A DNA stretch of 64,000 nt from Flavobacterium celericrescens (GCF_011392075.1 NZ_JAAJBV010000005.1:124001-188000); one strand, 5' to 3'; shown: positions 51,075 to 61,280, counted from the stretch's first letter. Translations and numbers: made by a program. The notes: generated by a model from the letters alone, not told the origin.

Positions 51075-54000
51075 TTATTTCTTATGCTCAATCCATTTTC
51101 TAGCATTTACAAATGCTTCTAACCATGGCGAAACTTCATCTTTCTGTCCTCTTTCTGGATAATGTGCCCAGTTCCAAGGGAAAGTCGAACGCTCAATGTG
51201 TGGCATCATAACTAAATGTCTTCCAGTGGTATCACACATCATAGCTGTGTTGAAATCAGAACCATTTGGATTTGCTGGATATCCTTCGTAAGCATATTTT
51301 GCTACAATGTTATATTTTTCTTCAGAATAAGGTAATTTGAATTTTCCTTCTCCATGCGAAATCCATACGCCTAAAGTGGTTCCTTCTAACGTGGATAACA
51401 TCACTGAGTTATTTTTCTGAACCGTTACCGAAGTAAAGCCACTCTCGTGCTTATTAGAAGTATTATGATGCATTTTTCCATGAACTTCGTGTTCTGGATT
51501 AATCAATTCTAATTCCATTAATAACTGACAACCATTACAAATTCCAACAGAAAGTGTGTCTTCTCTTTTGAAGAAGTTTTTCAATGCGGTATTCGCTTTT
51601 TCGTTGTATAAAAATGCTCCAGCCCAACCTTTAGCCGAACCTAAAACATCCGAATTCGAAAATCCTCCAACTGCTCCAATGAATTGAATGTCTTCTAATG
51701 TTTCTCTTCCCGAAATTAAATCGGTCATGTGAACATCTTTTACATCAAAACCTGCTAAGTACATAGCATTTGCCATTTCACGTTCAGAATTACTTCCTTT
51801 TTCACGAATGATTGCTGCTTTTGGTCTTGAACCAACAGGAGCAATGTCAGCCTGAGCTTGTCGAAGGGTTCCATCAAAATGCGTTGGGAATGTGAACTGT
51901 AATTTTTGGTTTTTATAATTGTCAAAACGTGCTTGCGCCATTCCGTTTTTAGCTTGTTTTGAATCTAATAAGAATGATGTTTTAAACCAAGTATCACGAA
52001 GAGAAGCTACATCTAAATTTAATACTGAAGTTTCAGAAATAATTTCTAATTTTCCGTTAGTCGTAACTGTTCCTAAATTAAAAAATTCAACTTGATTTTC
52101 GGTTAATTGTTTTTCAAATTCTTCATTATTAGCTGGTTGTACAACAATTCCAATGTTTTCTGAAAACAATATTTTAACTAAATCTTTTTCTTTAAAACAA
52201 TCAAAATTTAATGCCATCCCAGTTTCCTCAAAGTGAGGAATTCCCCCTTCGGGGGTTAGGGGGCTAAAACACATTTCTAATAAAGTTGTGATTAAACCAC
52301 CACTTCCAATATCGTGTCCTGCTTTAATTTTTCTGTCTTTGATTAAATCTTGTAAAACGTTGAATGCTTTTTTGAAGAATTCCGAATTTTGAATCGTTGG
52401 AACATCGTTTCCAATTTTATTCAACACTTGAGCAAACGAACTTCCACCTAATTTAAACGAATCTTGCGATAAGTTGATGTAATAAATGTTTCCGCCATTT
52501 CTTTGTAAAACGGGTTCTACTACTTTCGTAATGTTCGAACAATTTCCAGCAGCTGAAATAATAACCGTTCCTGGCGCAATTACTTCATCATTTGGATATT
52601 TTTGTTTCATTGAAAGCGAATCTTTTCCAGTTGGAATATTGATTCCTAATTCTATAGCAAAATCGGAACAACCTTTTACTGCCTCATATAAACGAGCGTC
52701 TTCTCCTTCATTTTTACAAGCCCACATCCAGTTGGCTGATAACGAAACCGATTGTAAACCGTCTTTTAAAGGTGCCCAAACGATATTCGATAAAGCTTCA
52801 GCAATAGCCGTTCTTGAACCCGCAACAGGATTTACCAACGCCGAAATAGGCGAGTGCCCAATCGAAGTCGCAATTCCTTCTTTTCCTTTGAAATCCAATG
52901 CCATAACTCCAACATTGTTTAAAGGTAATTGTAATGGACCAACACATTGTTGTTTTGCCACGCGTCCGCCTACACAACGGTCCACTTTATTAGTTAACCA
53001 ATCTTTACAAGCTACTGCTTCTAGTTGTAAAACCTGACTTAAGTAGCTTGCTATATTTTCTTTAGAATATGCTAAATCTGAGTAATTTGTTGCAACGGTT
53101 TTATCCGTCATAATTGTTTTTGGCGAACTTCCGAAGAAATCTTCCAAAGCATAATCCATTGGTTTTACACCAGTCGATTTTGATTCGAATGTAAATCTAT
53201 GGTCGTTTGTAACATCACCTACTTGATACATTGGAGAACGTTCTCTGTCTGCAATTCTTTGTAATGTTTCGATATCTTTTTCACCAATAACCAATCCCAT
53301 TCTTTCTTGCGATTCGTTTCCGATGATTTCTTTTGCAGAAAGGGTAGGGTCTCCAACAGGTAATTTATCTAAATCGATCAAACCTCCAGTCTCTTCTACT
53401 AATTCAGAAAGACAATTCAAATGTCCGCCTGCTCCATGATCGTGAATTGAAACAATCGGATTATTATCGCTTTCTACCAAACCACGAATCGCGTTGGCTG
53501 CACGTTTTTGCATCTCTGGATTCGAACGTTGGATAGCATTTAATTCAATTCCTGAACCAAAAGCTCCTGTATCTGCAGAAGATACCGCAGCACCACCCAT
53601 TCCAATTCTATAATTTTCTCCACCTAAAATAACGATTTTATCGCCTGCCGTAGGTTTCTTTTTAATCGCTTGGTCTAATTTTCCATAACCAATTCCACCG
53701 GCTTGCATGATGACTTTGTCGTAACCTAACTTTCTACTTTTGGAAGCTGAGGCACTCGAAGCTTCTTCATGTTCGAAAGTTAAAATAGAACCCGTAATTA
53801 AAGGTTGTCCAAATTTATTCCCAAAATCTGAAGCTCCGTTTGAGGCTTTAATCAAAATATCCATTGGAGTTTGGTATAACCAAGGTCTTTCAGTCATTCC
53901 GTTTTCCCAAGGACGTTCATTTTCTAAACGAGAATAAGAAGTCATATAAACAGCAGTTCCTGCTAATGGTAATGAACCTTGTCCACCAGCTAAACGGTCA

Positions 54001-54809
54001 CGAATTTCTCCTCCTGAACCCGTTGCAGCTCCGTTGAATGGCTCAACTGTTGTAGGGAAGTTGTGTGTTTCTGCTTTTAAGGAAAGTACTGAATCAAATT
54101 CCTTTTCTTGGTAAAAATCAGGTTTGTCAGCGCTTTTTGGTGCGAATTGTGTTACTTTCGGACCTTTTACAAAAGCTACGTTATCTTTATATGCCGAAAC
54201 AATATCGTTTGGATTTGTTTCCGAAGTTTTCTTGATTAATTTGAATAAAGAAGTTGGTTTTTCTTCACCATCAATCACAAAGGTTCCGTTGAAAATTTTG
54301 TGACGGCAGTGCTCTGAATTCGCTTGTGAGAAAGCAAAAATTTCAGAATCAGTTAACTTTCTTCCTAATTTCGTTGAAAGATTATTCAAATAGTCCACTT
54401 CTTCCGGACTTAGTGCTAAACCTTCTGATTTATTGTAAGCGTCTATATCTTCAATATCCAAAATGGGTTCTGGTTGGATATTAATAGTATAAATGTCTTG
54501 ATTTAATTCCGAATACTTTTGCGAAAGCATTGGGTCGAAATCGTTAAAATCGGCAGCTACTTTTTCAAATTCCTCAATACGAATGATGCCAGAAATTCCC
54601 ATATTTTGAGTAATCTCAACTGCATTGGTACTCCAAGGCGTAATCATAGCGGCACGTGGTCCAACAAAAAAATCCGACAATACGGATTTTTCTATTTTAT
54701 GGGCGTTGCCAAAAAGCCAATTTAATTTGTTGATGTCTTCTGATGAAATCTCGTTTTGCGTTTGAACCGCAAAAACCGTGTTGGATTGGTTTCCGAAGAA
54801 ATGAATCAT
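51075..54809 (-). CDS. purL: Phosphoribosylformylglycinamidine synthase, large fused form
   Basis: A 1244-residue enzyme that converts FGAR, glutamine and ATP to FGAM in purine synthesis. The order is an N-terminal PurS-like domain, two AIR-synthase-like halves (about 150-950; [52 protein letters not shown]) and a glutaminase domain (about 995-1244) with the catalytic Cys1091 in GICNGC and His-Glu in MPHIERS. Two short segments (about 849-863 and 982-994) are encoded by repeat-like DNA and sit at a loop and at the interdomain linker (see findings). A full promoter is at 54841-54871. Confidence 0.97.
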   Translation of the reverse strand: MIHFFGNQSNTVFAVQTQNEISSEDINKLNWLFGNAHKIEKSVLSDFFVGPRAAMITPWSTNAVEITQNMGISGIIRIEEFEKVAADFNDFDPMLSQKYSELNQDIYTINIQPEPILDIEDIDAYNKSEGLALSPEEVDYLNNLSTKLGRKLTDSEIFAFSQANSEHCRHKIFNGTFVIDGEEKPTSLFKLIKKTSETNPNDIVSAYKDNVAFVKGPKVTQFAPKSADKPDFYQEKEFDSVLSLKAETHNFPTTVEPFNGAATGSGGEIRDRLAGGQGSLPLAGTAVYMTSYSRLENERPWENGMTERPWLYQTPMDILIKASNGASDFGNKFGQPLITGSILTFEHEEASSASASKSRKLGYDKVIMQAGGIGYGKLDQAIKKKPTAGDKIVILGGENYRIGMGGAAVSSADTGAFGSGIELNAIQRSNPEMQKRAANAIRGLVESDNNPIVSIHDHGAGGHLNCLSELVEETGGLIDLDKLPVGDPTLSAKEIIGNESQERMGLVIGEKDIETLQRIADRERSPMYQVGDVTNDHRFTFESKSTGVKPMDYALEDFFGSSPKTIMTDKTVATNYSDLAYSKENIASYLSQVLQLEAVACKDWLTNKVDRCVGGRVAKQQCVGPLQLPLNNVGVMALDFKGKEGIATSIGHSPISALVNPVAGSRTAIAEALSNIVWAPLKDGLQSVSLSANWMWACKNEGEDARLYEAVKGCSDFAIELGINIPTGKDSLSMKQKYPNDEVIAPGTVIISAAGNCSNITKVVEPVLQRNGGNIYYINLSQDSFKLGGSSFAQVLNKIGNDVPTIQNSEFFKKAFNVLQDLIKDRKIKAGHDIGSGGLITTLLEMCFSPLTPEGGIPHFEETGMALNFDCFKEKDLVKILFSENIGIVVQPANNEEFEKQLTENQVEFFNLGTVTTNGKLEIISETSVLNLDVASLRDTWFKTSFLLDSKQAKNGMAQARFDNYKNQKLQFTFPTHFDGTLRQAQADIAPVGSRPKAAIIREKGSNSEREMANAMYLAGFDVKDVHMTDLISGRETLEDIQFIGAVGGFSNSDVLGSAKGWAGAFLYNEKANTALKNFFKREDTLSVGICNGCQLLMELELINPEHEVHGKMHHNTSNKHESGFTSVTVQKNNSVMLSTLEGTTLGVWISHGEGKFKLPYSEEKYNIVAKYAYEGYPANPNGSDFNTAMMCDTTGRHLVMMPHIERSTFPWNWAHYPERGQKDEVSPWLEAFVNARKWIEHKK
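51846..51868 (-). repeat. Dispersed-repeat-like insert in purL (linker)
   Basis: In coding orientation the DNA reads CCTTCGACAAGCTCAGG followed by CTGAC, the form of a repeat that recurs in many Flavobacteriaceae genomes. It encodes residues about 982-988 just before the glutaminase domain. Frame is kept. Confidence 0.6.
52224..52265 (-). repeat. Palindromic repeat-like insert in purL (loop)
   Basis: Two hairpins: TTCCTCA/TGAGGAA (52224-52230 with 52234-52240) and CCCCC-TTC-GGGGG (52243-52255), then TTAGGGGGCT. This G/C-rich block in an AT-rich gene encodes residues about 849-863 ([12 protein letters not shown]) without breaking frame. Confidence 0.65.
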
Positions 54810-54840
54810 TGTGTAGTTATTTGTGTTGTTGTTGAAGTTG

Positions 54841-54871
54841 CAAATTTATTCTAAAAAGTTAGAAGTTCAAA
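54841..54871 (-). promoter_or_regulatory. purL promoter
   Basis: Minus-strand TTTG (54868-54871), 19-base spacer, TAAATTTG (54841-54848). Full consensus; 32 bases before the purL start. Confidence 0.8.
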
Positions 54872-54892
54872 GTTTTATAAAGGTTTAAAAAC

Positions 54893-54925
54893 AAAAAAAG
54901 CCGTTCTTTTTTGAACAGCTTTTTT
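54893..54925 (-). terminator. Terminator of the DUF1579 gene
   Basis: AAAAAAGC-GTTC stem with one mismatch (54894-54905 with 54913-54925), six-base loop, T-run on the minus strand. Confidence 0.8.
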
Positions 54926-54940
54926 CTTTTTTGTTGAAAA

Positions 54941-55573
54941 CTACATTTTACGTTTCGAAACTACTTGCATCGACTTGAATTCTTTGCCATCTTCTAGAAT
55001 ATCAAACATTTCCATTTTTTGATTGTTGTCGTCAATATAGGTAATAACTTCTTTTACTTTTTTAGCTTTTTTAGTCACTGGATCCACCATTTCGCCATGA
55101 AAAGTAGATGTTTTTGTCGCTTCATCATATTTTCCACGATTTACCATCATTCCTGTTCCCATGTTGTCTATCCAAGTAGATATAAATTCTTCAGTAGCAT
55201 TATCAAAAGCAACCGTTCCTTTTCCCTCAAACGGCATTCCAAACATATCACCTGAATAAGTTCCTTCTTGATATCTTCCGCCCATAATCATTTTATAAGT
55301 TACGGTAGCAGTAGATTTCATTTCTTGTGGATTGTCTGGTGACCAAAAAGTTAGTTCGGCATCCCAAGTACCGTTGTCTTTAGCTAACATTTCATGCGCT
55401 TTTGATGGTGTTGCATAATCCATCCATGCTTTAGCGACTGCAGCAGAATCTGGTTTTGTTGTTGCAGCAACTTCTTCTTTAGTGGTTGTTTCATCTGGTT
55501 TTTGCGCTTCTTCTTTTTTACAAGAAACGAATGTTAAACCAATAATGAATAGCGATAAAGAGAGATTTTTCAT
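54941..55573 (-). CDS. DUF1579 lipoprotein
   Basis: A 210-residue lipoprotein (lipobox TFVSC, Cys18) with an acidic Thr/Glu linker (about 25-45) and a DUF1579 domain: MLAKDNGTWDAELTFWSPDN, MIMGGRYQEGTYSGDMFGMPFEGKGTVAFDNATEEFISTWIDNMGTGMM. The family has a lipocalin-like barrel of unknown ligand. It follows the beta-helix lipoprotein gene by 20 bases and they probably share a transcript. Confidence 0.9.
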   Translation of the reverse strand: MKNLSLSLFIIGLTFVSCKKEEAQKPDETTTKEEVAATTKPDSAAVAKAWMDYATPSKAHEMLAKDNGTWDAELTFWSPDNPQEMKSTATVTYKMIMGGRYQEGTYSGDMFGMPFEGKGTVAFDNATEEFISTWIDNMGTGMMVNRGKYDEATKTSTFHGEMVDPVTKKAKKVKEVITYIDDNNQKMEMFDILEDGKEFKSMQVVSKRKM

Positions 55574-55593
55574 AATTGTATAGTTTAAATTGG

Positions 55594-57147
55594 TTAGTCA
55601 AAAGTAATCCAATTGTAAGCACCAATATCAGTAGCACCAGTTCTTGGATTGTTTAAAATATCATTAAAAGTTGAATAGGAAGCATCAGCCATTCCTTTTG
55701 CTGCTGAATCTTCGCCTATGATCAATTGATTTTTTGTAGCATCTTTAAAATCAGGTTTATTCACCGTTGAATTAGTTGCAATGATACAAGTATCAAATAA
55801 TGACGCATTTGAAAAAGCATACAAAGGATTATTGGTAAACTGATTACTAAAATCGGCAAACTTAATCAAGCAGTGGTCAAAATTATAATTGAATACGCTT
55901 CCTTCTTTTTGCAAGCTAATGCCCAAATTACTAGAGGTATGAATAATACAGTTCTTGAAGTTGGCTTTGGTTAAGGCATACAAAGCTGTACCATCATAAT
56001 CATCTAAAACAATTCCTGTTTGATTAGGAACAGCCCAATAATTAGCAAACGTGCAATGCACAAACTCATAACTGCCACCAAAACTTCCAGCAAACGAAGC
56101 TTCGCCACAATTATTAATGACTACATTTCTACCTTCAATGTTTCCAGTACGAGCTAGAATACCCACATTTGAACAATTATAAATCTGAGTATTTTCAAGG
56201 TCTAATGTTGGAGTACCAGTGCCATCATTTCCAGAGACTAAAATTCCAACCGTAGCATTTTTTATCGTTAGATTTTTAATTTGATTATCTGTGCTGCCTT
56301 GCGTGAGCCAAAGCGTTCCCCATTGTCCTGGAACTTCAGCAAAATCTGGTTCCAATCGGTCGCTTTCAAAAATCACTTCGTTTTCTAAGGCTGCTGTGGC
56401 GGAAGGAGCTCCATTCACATGAATCGAAGCATTATTCGCAACAATCAATCCTGATTCGGCATGAAAGTGCACCCTTGCACCTGGGTCAATCACTAGTGTT
56501 TTGGTACTAGGAACTGCCGCATAACCATATATGACATAGGGTTTGGTATTGTTAAAATGGAGTTCATTGCCATTAATTGGGTCTGCTTCGTCCAAATATT
56601 GCCCTCTAATCGTTATCGGATTTCCTTCGTCATCTAATCCCAAATTGAGCGATTCATAAGTATAAGTTTCATCAGGATTCTGGGTGCGTTGCGGAAAAAT
56701 AAAGTAGGCATCTTGAATTAAGGTGACTAATTCAACTTTTTGCGTATTTGGCCCTTCGCCAAACAAAATTTGATCGGTATATAAAAAATCGGTCGGATTG
56801 GCATCGGCTACATCAGCGGTCACTTCAATAAAAATAAACATGCTGTCTTTTGCCAATAACTCCACATTATCAAATACTTTTCCAGGCATACCATCTACCA
56901 TCATGCGGTATTTAGATGCTGCTCCTTTTGCCAATTGTACTTTGGGAATCGAAATGTTTTTATCACTCTTGTTATACACTTTTAGGGTGTAGGTACTCGA
57001 ACCAATATTGGTAAAAACAGTGTCCAAATAAACCGTGTCTTTAGAAAAACGCAAGCCTCCCGTACTCGATTCAAAATCAAAATCGTTTCGGCACGAAGTT
57101 AATGAAACGGCAAATCCTATTAATAATAAAAGTATATAACGACGCAT
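55594..57147 (-). CDS. Right-handed beta-helix lipoprotein
   Basis: A 517-residue lipoprotein (lipobox LTSC, Cys19). A beta-sandwich-like N-terminal part (about 30-180, with FTNIGSSTYTLKVYNKSDKNISI) is followed by a parallel beta-helix with regularly spaced N-x-x-I/V turns (about 230-470; LVIDPGARVHFHAESGLIVANNASIHVNG, NLTIKNATVGILVSGNDG). It ends with TGATDIGAYNW, an ending typical of Bacteroidota beta-helix proteins. Likely surface-exposed or periplasmic and polysaccharide- or protein-binding; no enzyme residues are evident. Confidence 0.86.
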   Translation of the reverse strand: MRRYILLLLIGFAVSLTSCRNDFDFESSTGGLRFSKDTVYLDTVFTNIGSSTYTLKVYNKSDKNISIPKVQLAKGAASKYRMMVDGMPGKVFDNVELLAKDSMFIFIEVTADVADANPTDFLYTDQILFGEGPNTQKVELVTLIQDAYFIFPQRTQNPDETYTYESLNLGLDDEGNPITIRGQYLDEADPINGNELHFNNTKPYVIYGYAAVPSTKTLVIDPGARVHFHAESGLIVANNASIHVNGAPSATAALENEVIFESDRLEPDFAEVPGQWGTLWLTQGSTDNQIKNLTIKNATVGILVSGNDGTGTPTLDLENTQIYNCSNVGILARTGNIEGRNVVINNCGEASFAGSFGGSYEFVHCTFANYWAVPNQTGIVLDDYDGTALYALTKANFKNCIIHTSSNLGISLQKEGSVFNYNFDHCLIKFADFSNQFTNNPLYAFSNASLFDTCIIATNSTVNKPDFKDATKNQLIIGEDSAAKGMADASYSTFNDILNNPRTGATDIGAYNWITFD

Positions 57148-57285
57148 GTATAGTTGATTTTTTGTAAAAGTAATTATTAATTTTAAATCTATAAAAACAA
57201 AATGTGTTTAAAATACTTACTAAAACGTTAAATCAGTTGAAATATTCTGTTCGGAATGCTTAATTTTACAAAAAATAAAGTTATG

Positions 57286-57708
57286 ATGTTTGATAGAGAA
57301 AAAATGCTGCAATTGTGCAACGATTGGAGTAAAAACACTTTAATGAATACCTTAGATATTGTTTACACCGATGCGGGTGAAGATTTCTTAACCGCAACCA
57401 TGCCTGTAAACCCAAGAGTACACCAACCAATGGGATTATTACACGGTGGGGCTTCTGTAGCGCTAGCAGAAAGTGTTGGAAGTGCCGCTTCGTTAATGTT
57501 TGTAAATCCAGAAAAACAAGAAGTGCGCGGTATCGAAATTTCAGCCAATCACCTAAAAAGCAAACGCGAAGGAATGGTAACGGCAACAGCAAAAATCATT
57601 CACAAAGGCGCAAGTTTGCACTTATGGGAAATTAGAATTGTAGACGAAGAAGGAAAGCTAATTTCACTTTGCAAATTAACTAATATGGTCTTATCAAGAA
57701 GACAATAA
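57286..57708 (+). CDS. menI: Hotdog-fold thioesterase, likely DHNA-CoA thioesterase (MenI)
   Basis: A 140-residue 4HBT/PaaI-type thioesterase. The signature PMGLLHGGASVALAESVGSAAS (about 45-66) has the His-Gly-Gly and the catalytic Glu of the hotdog family; VRGIEISANHLKSKREG and the C-terminal WEIRIVDEEGKLISLCKLTNMVL complete the fold. Because its stop overlaps the start of menF by one base, release of 1,4-dihydroxy-2-naphthoate from CoA is the likely job. Start chosen at ATG 57286 (57283 possible); an ATG at 57256 lies where the promoter should be. Confidence 0.85.
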   Translation: MFDREKMLQLCNDWSKNTLMNTLDIVYTDAGEDFLTATMPVNPRVHQPMGLLHGGASVALAESVGSAASLMFVNPEKQEVRGIEISANHLKSKREGMVTATAKIIHKGASLHLWEIRIVDEEGKLISLCKLTNMVLSRRQ

Positions 57709-58742
57709 TGCAAGTTTTTAAAGAAATAAGTACACTTTTATTAGAGCAAAAACCTTTTGTTTGCTATGTAAAACCAAATGAATCTGTTTGGAATTTACTC
57801 CTACAACAAAACGAGGAATGGGTTGAGTTTACCCATCAAGCCGGATTTGTATTTATACCCTTTCAAGAAGGAAAACAAGTCGTAATTCCGTTTGAAGGCA
57901 ATCTGTTTTTGCAAGGCAATTTTGAAAACCAAATCAAAAAAACAGCTGAAAGTTTTACGGCTGAAAACAACCAAAAACAAAGTTTTGAAAATTTAGTTGC
58001 CAATGGAGTTGCAGCAATCCAAAGCGGGGAATTTGACAAAGTGGTCTTATCCCGAAAGATTGTTTTAAAAGAACAAATCGCTATTGTAGCTTCGTTTGAA
58101 AACATAATAGCAACATATCCTACCGCTTTTCGCTATTTGTTTTTTCATCCCAAAGTAGGGCTATGGATGGGAGCTACCCCAGAGCAATTGGTGAAAATCA
58201 ACCAGAATCAGTTCGAAACGGTGGCTTTGGCTGGAACGCAATTGTTTGCTGAAAAGGTAATTTGGGAATCCAAAGAAATCGAAGAACAACAATTTGTAAC
58301 CGATTATATAGTAGCCAATATAAAAAATAAAGTAAATCAACTGATTGTTACCGATGCGAATACTGTTAAAGCTGGAAATTTAGTCCATTTAAAATCGTTT
58401 ATTTCTGGAGAATTAACAGCTGATTTTCAAGCTATCGATTTGATAAAAACGTTACATCCAACACCTGCGGTTTGTGGTTTGCCTAAAGAAAATGCTATCG
58501 ATTTTATCCTAAAAAACGAAGGCTATAACCGAAAATATTACGCAGGTTTTTTAGGGGAATACAATAATGACAAGCAAACTGATTTATTTGTAAATTTACG
58601 CTGTTTAGAGATTGATAATGACGTTGTAACCATTTATGTAGGTTGTGGCATCACAAAAGACAGCAATCCAGAAAAAGAATACATTGAAACAGAAAATAAA
58701 TCCATGACCATGCGAAATGTTTTAGTTTCAAAAACCTTTTAA
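57708..58742 (+). CDS. menF: Isochorismate synthase
   Basis: A 344-residue enzyme that converts chorismate to isochorismate, the entry of menaquinone synthesis. Chorismate-binding family motifs are present: MGATPEQLV, ETVALAGT, HLKSFISGEL, HPTPAVCGLPK and YAGFLGEY. The N-terminal part is shorter than in E. coli MenF. It overlaps the thioesterase gene by one base (ATAATG-type junction), so the two are coupled. Confidence 0.94.
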   Translation: MQVFKEISTLLLEQKPFVCYVKPNESVWNLLLQQNEEWVEFTHQAGFVFIPFQEGKQVVIPFEGNLFLQGNFENQIKKTAESFTAENNQKQSFENLVANGVAAIQSGEFDKVVLSRKIVLKEQIAIVASFENIIATYPTAFRYLFFHPKVGLWMGATPEQLVKINQNQFETVALAGTQLFAEKVIWESKEIEEQQFVTDYIVANIKNKVNQLIVTDANTVKAGNLVHLKSFISGELTADFQAIDLIKTLHPTPAVCGLPKENAIDFILKNEGYNRKYYAGFLGEYNNDKQTDLFVNLRCLEIDNDVVTIYVGCGITKDSNPEKEYIETENKSMTMRNVLVSKTF

Positions 58743-58764
58743 ACAATAAACTTATAAACTGAAA

Positions 58765-59481
58765 ATGAAATTAGATATATTAGCTTTTGGAGCACATCCA
58801 GACGATGTAGAATTAGGTTGTAGCGGCACAATCGCCAAAGAAGTTAGCCTTGGAAAGAAAGTCGGGATTATCGATTTAACCCGTGGCGAATTAGGTACAC
58901 GCGGTTCGGTTGAAATTCGTAATGCAGAATCGGCTAAAGCTTCTGAAATCTTAGGGGTTTCAATACGAGAAAACTTGGACATGCGCGATGGGTTTTTCAA
59001 AAACGATGAAGCGCACCAATTGAAAGTAATTCAAATGATCCGCAAATACCGTCCAGAAATTGTATTGTGCAATGCCATTACCGACAGACACATCGACCAC
59101 GGAAAAGGCAGCAAACTAGTAAGCGACGCTTGCTTTTTATCAGGATTGGTAAAAATTGAAACCGAATTAAACGGAGAAAAACAACAGGCTTGGCGACCAA
59201 AAGTGGTGTATCATTACATCCAGTGGCAAACTATTGAGCCTGATTTTGTGGTAGATGTTTCGGGTTTTATGGTTGCCAAAATGGAATCAGTACAAGCGTA
59301 TGGATCTCAATTTTATGACCCAAACTCTAAAGAACCTGTAACACCCATAGCTTCTAAGAACTTTTTAGACAGTATAAAATACCGTGCGCAAGACTTGGGA
59401 AGACTAGTAGGAGTGGAGTATGCCGAAGGTTTTACTACCGAGAGATATGTGGCTGTCAATAGCTTAGCAGATTTGAAATAA
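58765..59481 (+). CDS. bshB1: Bacillithiol biosynthesis deacetylase BshB1
   Basis: A 238-residue zinc deacetylase that removes the acetyl group from N-acetylglucosaminyl malate to give the bacillithiol precursor. Metal motif AHPDDVELGC (about residues 10-19), DLTRGELGTRGSVEIR, DRHIDHGKG and VDVSGF. It lies 22 bases after menF in the same orientation. Its presence means the host likely makes bacillithiol, as many Bacteroidota do. Confidence 0.95.
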   Translation: MKLDILAFGAHPDDVELGCSGTIAKEVSLGKKVGIIDLTRGELGTRGSVEIRNAESAKASEILGVSIRENLDMRDGFFKNDEAHQLKVIQMIRKYRPEIVLCNAITDRHIDHGKGSKLVSDACFLSGLVKIETELNGEKQQAWRPKVVYHYIQWQTIEPDFVVDVSGFMVAKMESVQAYGSQFYDPNSKEPVTPIASKNFLDSIKYRAQDLGRLVGVEYAEGFTTERYVAVNSLADLK

Positions 59482-59508
59482 AATTGTAGTAAAAAAGTAA
59501 AAAAAATC

Positions 59509-59539
59509 TTTGCAAGATTGTAGGAAACACCTATATTTG
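59509..59539 (+). promoter_or_regulatory. Promoter of tRNA-His
   Basis: TTTG (59509-59512), 19-base spacer, TATATTTG (59532-59539): perfect Bacteroidota consensus. A leader hairpin AAAAGAA/TTCTTTT lies between it and the tRNA. Confidence 0.85.
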
Positions 59540-59579
59540 CACTCGCAAAAGAATTAAGGTTCTTTTGTACAAAACAAAT

Positions 59580-59654
<75 letters not shown>

Positions 59655-59665
59655 CTTTAAATTAG

Positions 59666-59700
59666 AAAGCCCTGAATTTTCAGGGCTTTTTTTATGGAAT
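59666..59700 (+). terminator. tRNA-His terminator, first copy of a 35-bp direct repeat
   Basis: GCCCTGA/TCAGGGC stem followed by seven T. The 35 bases 59666-59700 recur without mismatch at 60321-60355. Confidence 0.85.
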
Positions 59701-59766
59701 TATTTCTCTATTTCTGTATTTTTATTAAAAACCATTTATTATTTTTGAAAGAGATATAAAAAACAA

Positions 59767-60306
59767 ATGAAAATTTCAAAAAATAGAATTGTTGCATATA
59801 TAGTTTTAATTGCAATATTTTGTACTCATATATTTATACTGAGGCCCTATATAAAGGAAAAATATTTTGATATAGATATTCGTAATTTTAAGGAAATATC
59901 ATGGAAATATTCACTTCTATTCCTTTCTGTTTTACTTATTTCTTTTCTTATTTATGGATACAGAAAAAAGATTATTTCTGTAGGATACACCTTTACAATG
60001 TTACTTGTAGTTGCGTTATTTGGATTTTTATTCAAGAGTATAACGGATGATTTTCTTTTATTTTTAAACTCAAAAATCAATTTAGAAAATCACACAAAAG
60101 GCTACCATGTTGTTACAGATAGTTCAAATAAAGTATTTCATATTTATGAAAACAAAAATGAATTTATAACTTCACCTGAACATTTGAATAAAATTGATTC
60201 ATTGAGAATTTTAAAGAAATATCCTTCTTTATATAAATTTAAAAATGGAGATACTCTAAATGTTGAATATAAATTAGGCTTGTTTAATGTAAAATTTCTT
60301 GAATAA
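59767..60306 (+). CDS. Membrane protein of unknown function, orphan
   Basis: A 179-residue protein with three hydrophobic helices in the first half (about 8-26, 44-64, 73-93) and a polar C-terminal domain (about 105-179) with NEFITSPEHLNKIDSLRI. No family recognised. It has its own -7 element (TATTTTTG 59740-59747) and stands between two identical copies of a 35-bp terminator, downstream of tRNA-His. It is very AT-rich. This setting suggests an acquired or duplicated unit. Confidence 0.75.
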   Translation: MKISKNRIVAYIVLIAIFCTHIFILRPYIKEKYFDIDIRNFKEISWKYSLLFLSVLLISFLIYGYRKKIISVGYTFTMLLVVALFGFLFKSITDDFLLFLNSKINLENHTKGYHVVTDSSNKVFHIYENKNEFITSPEHLNKIDSLRILKKYPSLYKFKNGDTLNVEYKLGLFNVKFLE

Positions 60307-60320
60307 AAAATAAGCTTAAA

Positions 60321-60355
60321 AAAGCCCTGAATTTTCAGGGCTTTTTTTATGGAAT
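60321..60355 (+). terminator. Second copy of the 35-bp terminator repeat
   Basis: Identical to 59666-59700. Works as terminator for the orphan membrane gene and, in reverse, may serve the SIMPL gene at 60366. Confidence 0.85.
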
Positions 60356-60365
60356 AAACTTACCT

Positions 60366-61280
60366 TTAAATAGAAGTATCAATTTTATAATGCATTGTAA
60401 TGGTCATTACATATTGCATACCCACTTCGGTTTGATTCGGATGAATGACTTTGTCAAAACCAGCACTCGAAAGACCATCATAATAGAAAGTCTTATTTTT
60501 TCGGGCAATTTTCTTTAAATACGGCGTACGATTGTAGTTATTCACTTCTAGTTCAGCCGATTCAAAAGCTTGATACATTTTGTATTGTGTTTTTGGAAAA
60601 ACGGTAGCAAACTCTTCTGTAGCCGTGGGCGTACCTACGATTCGCTTTCCAAAAGCTTTCAGATACCTTACTTTTTTCGCCTCAGCTAAAACCAACGCTT
60701 CCTCAAAAAGCGAAGTGTGAATCGATTCGGTATCATTGTTAAAATAGTCCACTTTAATCACGTCATGAATCTCAAATGCAGCTGCCAATGCAATTATTTT
60801 TTCCAAACTAGTTACGTTTGAGGTCGTAATGATGATGTTCTTTTTAATTTCAAAGCCTTTCTCAACCTGTTCAGAATTGACACCATTCACTTCAAAATCA
60901 TAAATTTTGGTCTGCGAAATAAAATCAATATACACGTTTTCTTTCTTTACGCCTTCCGACTTAATTTTTTCGATGAAACCCGCAATCCGTGCATTTATTT
61001 TTTTACTACACCCAGCCACGGTTGCATCTTCTTCATTCAAGCCAAGCGTCATTACAAAACCATCCGCTTTTTTGTTGCATAAAATTTTTACAGATACAGT
61101 CAATACATTATCGTTAATAGCAACTACACTATTGTTAGGTAAGGCTTCAGCATTGTAGTTGTGGGCATTGTAATTGGAGTTACCATACACCTGATTGCCG
61201 CTAATTTGTGCTGAAAGATTCGAAAGAGTAAGGAATACTAACCCAAGAATCAATTTAATGGGTACTACACTTGTTTTCAT
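60366..61280 (-). CDS. SIMPL-domain-like secreted protein
   Basis: A 304-residue protein with signal peptide (about 1-24, LSAQ). The mature part resembles SIMPL/DUF541: VVAINDNVLTVSVKILCNKKADGFVMTLGLNEE and KNVYIDFISQTKIYDFEV with later IKKNIIITTSN. It is more divergent than the 230-residue SIMPL protein at 40588 and has an extended C-terminal part ending in MHYKIDTSI. It is divergent from a membrane-tethered-protein operon, with shared upstream repeats. Confidence 0.78.
   Translation of the reverse strand: MKTSVVPIKLILGLVFLTLSNLSAQISGNQVYGNSNYNAHNYNAEALPNNSVVAINDNVLTVSVKILCNKKADGFVMTLGLNEEDATVAGCSKKINARIAGFIEKIKSEGVKKENVYIDFISQTKIYDFEVNGVNSEQVEKGFEIKKNIIITTSNVTSLEKIIALAAAFEIHDVIKVDYFNNDTESIHTSLFEEALVLAEAKKVRYLKAFGKRIVGTPTATEEFATVFPKTQYKMYQAFESAELEVNNYNRTPYLKKIARKNKTFYYDGLSSAGFDKVIHPNQTEVGMQYVMTITMHYKIDTSI

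Noticed and set aside
51846..52265. purL insertions as sequencing error
   Set aside because: Frame is kept over both and the segments form complete, recognisable repeats.
52486..53037. 183-codon open frame on the plus strand opposite purL
   Set aside because: It is antisense to an unmistakable PurL sequence, shows no family pattern and lacks an upstream promoter; it is a by-product of codon use in purL.
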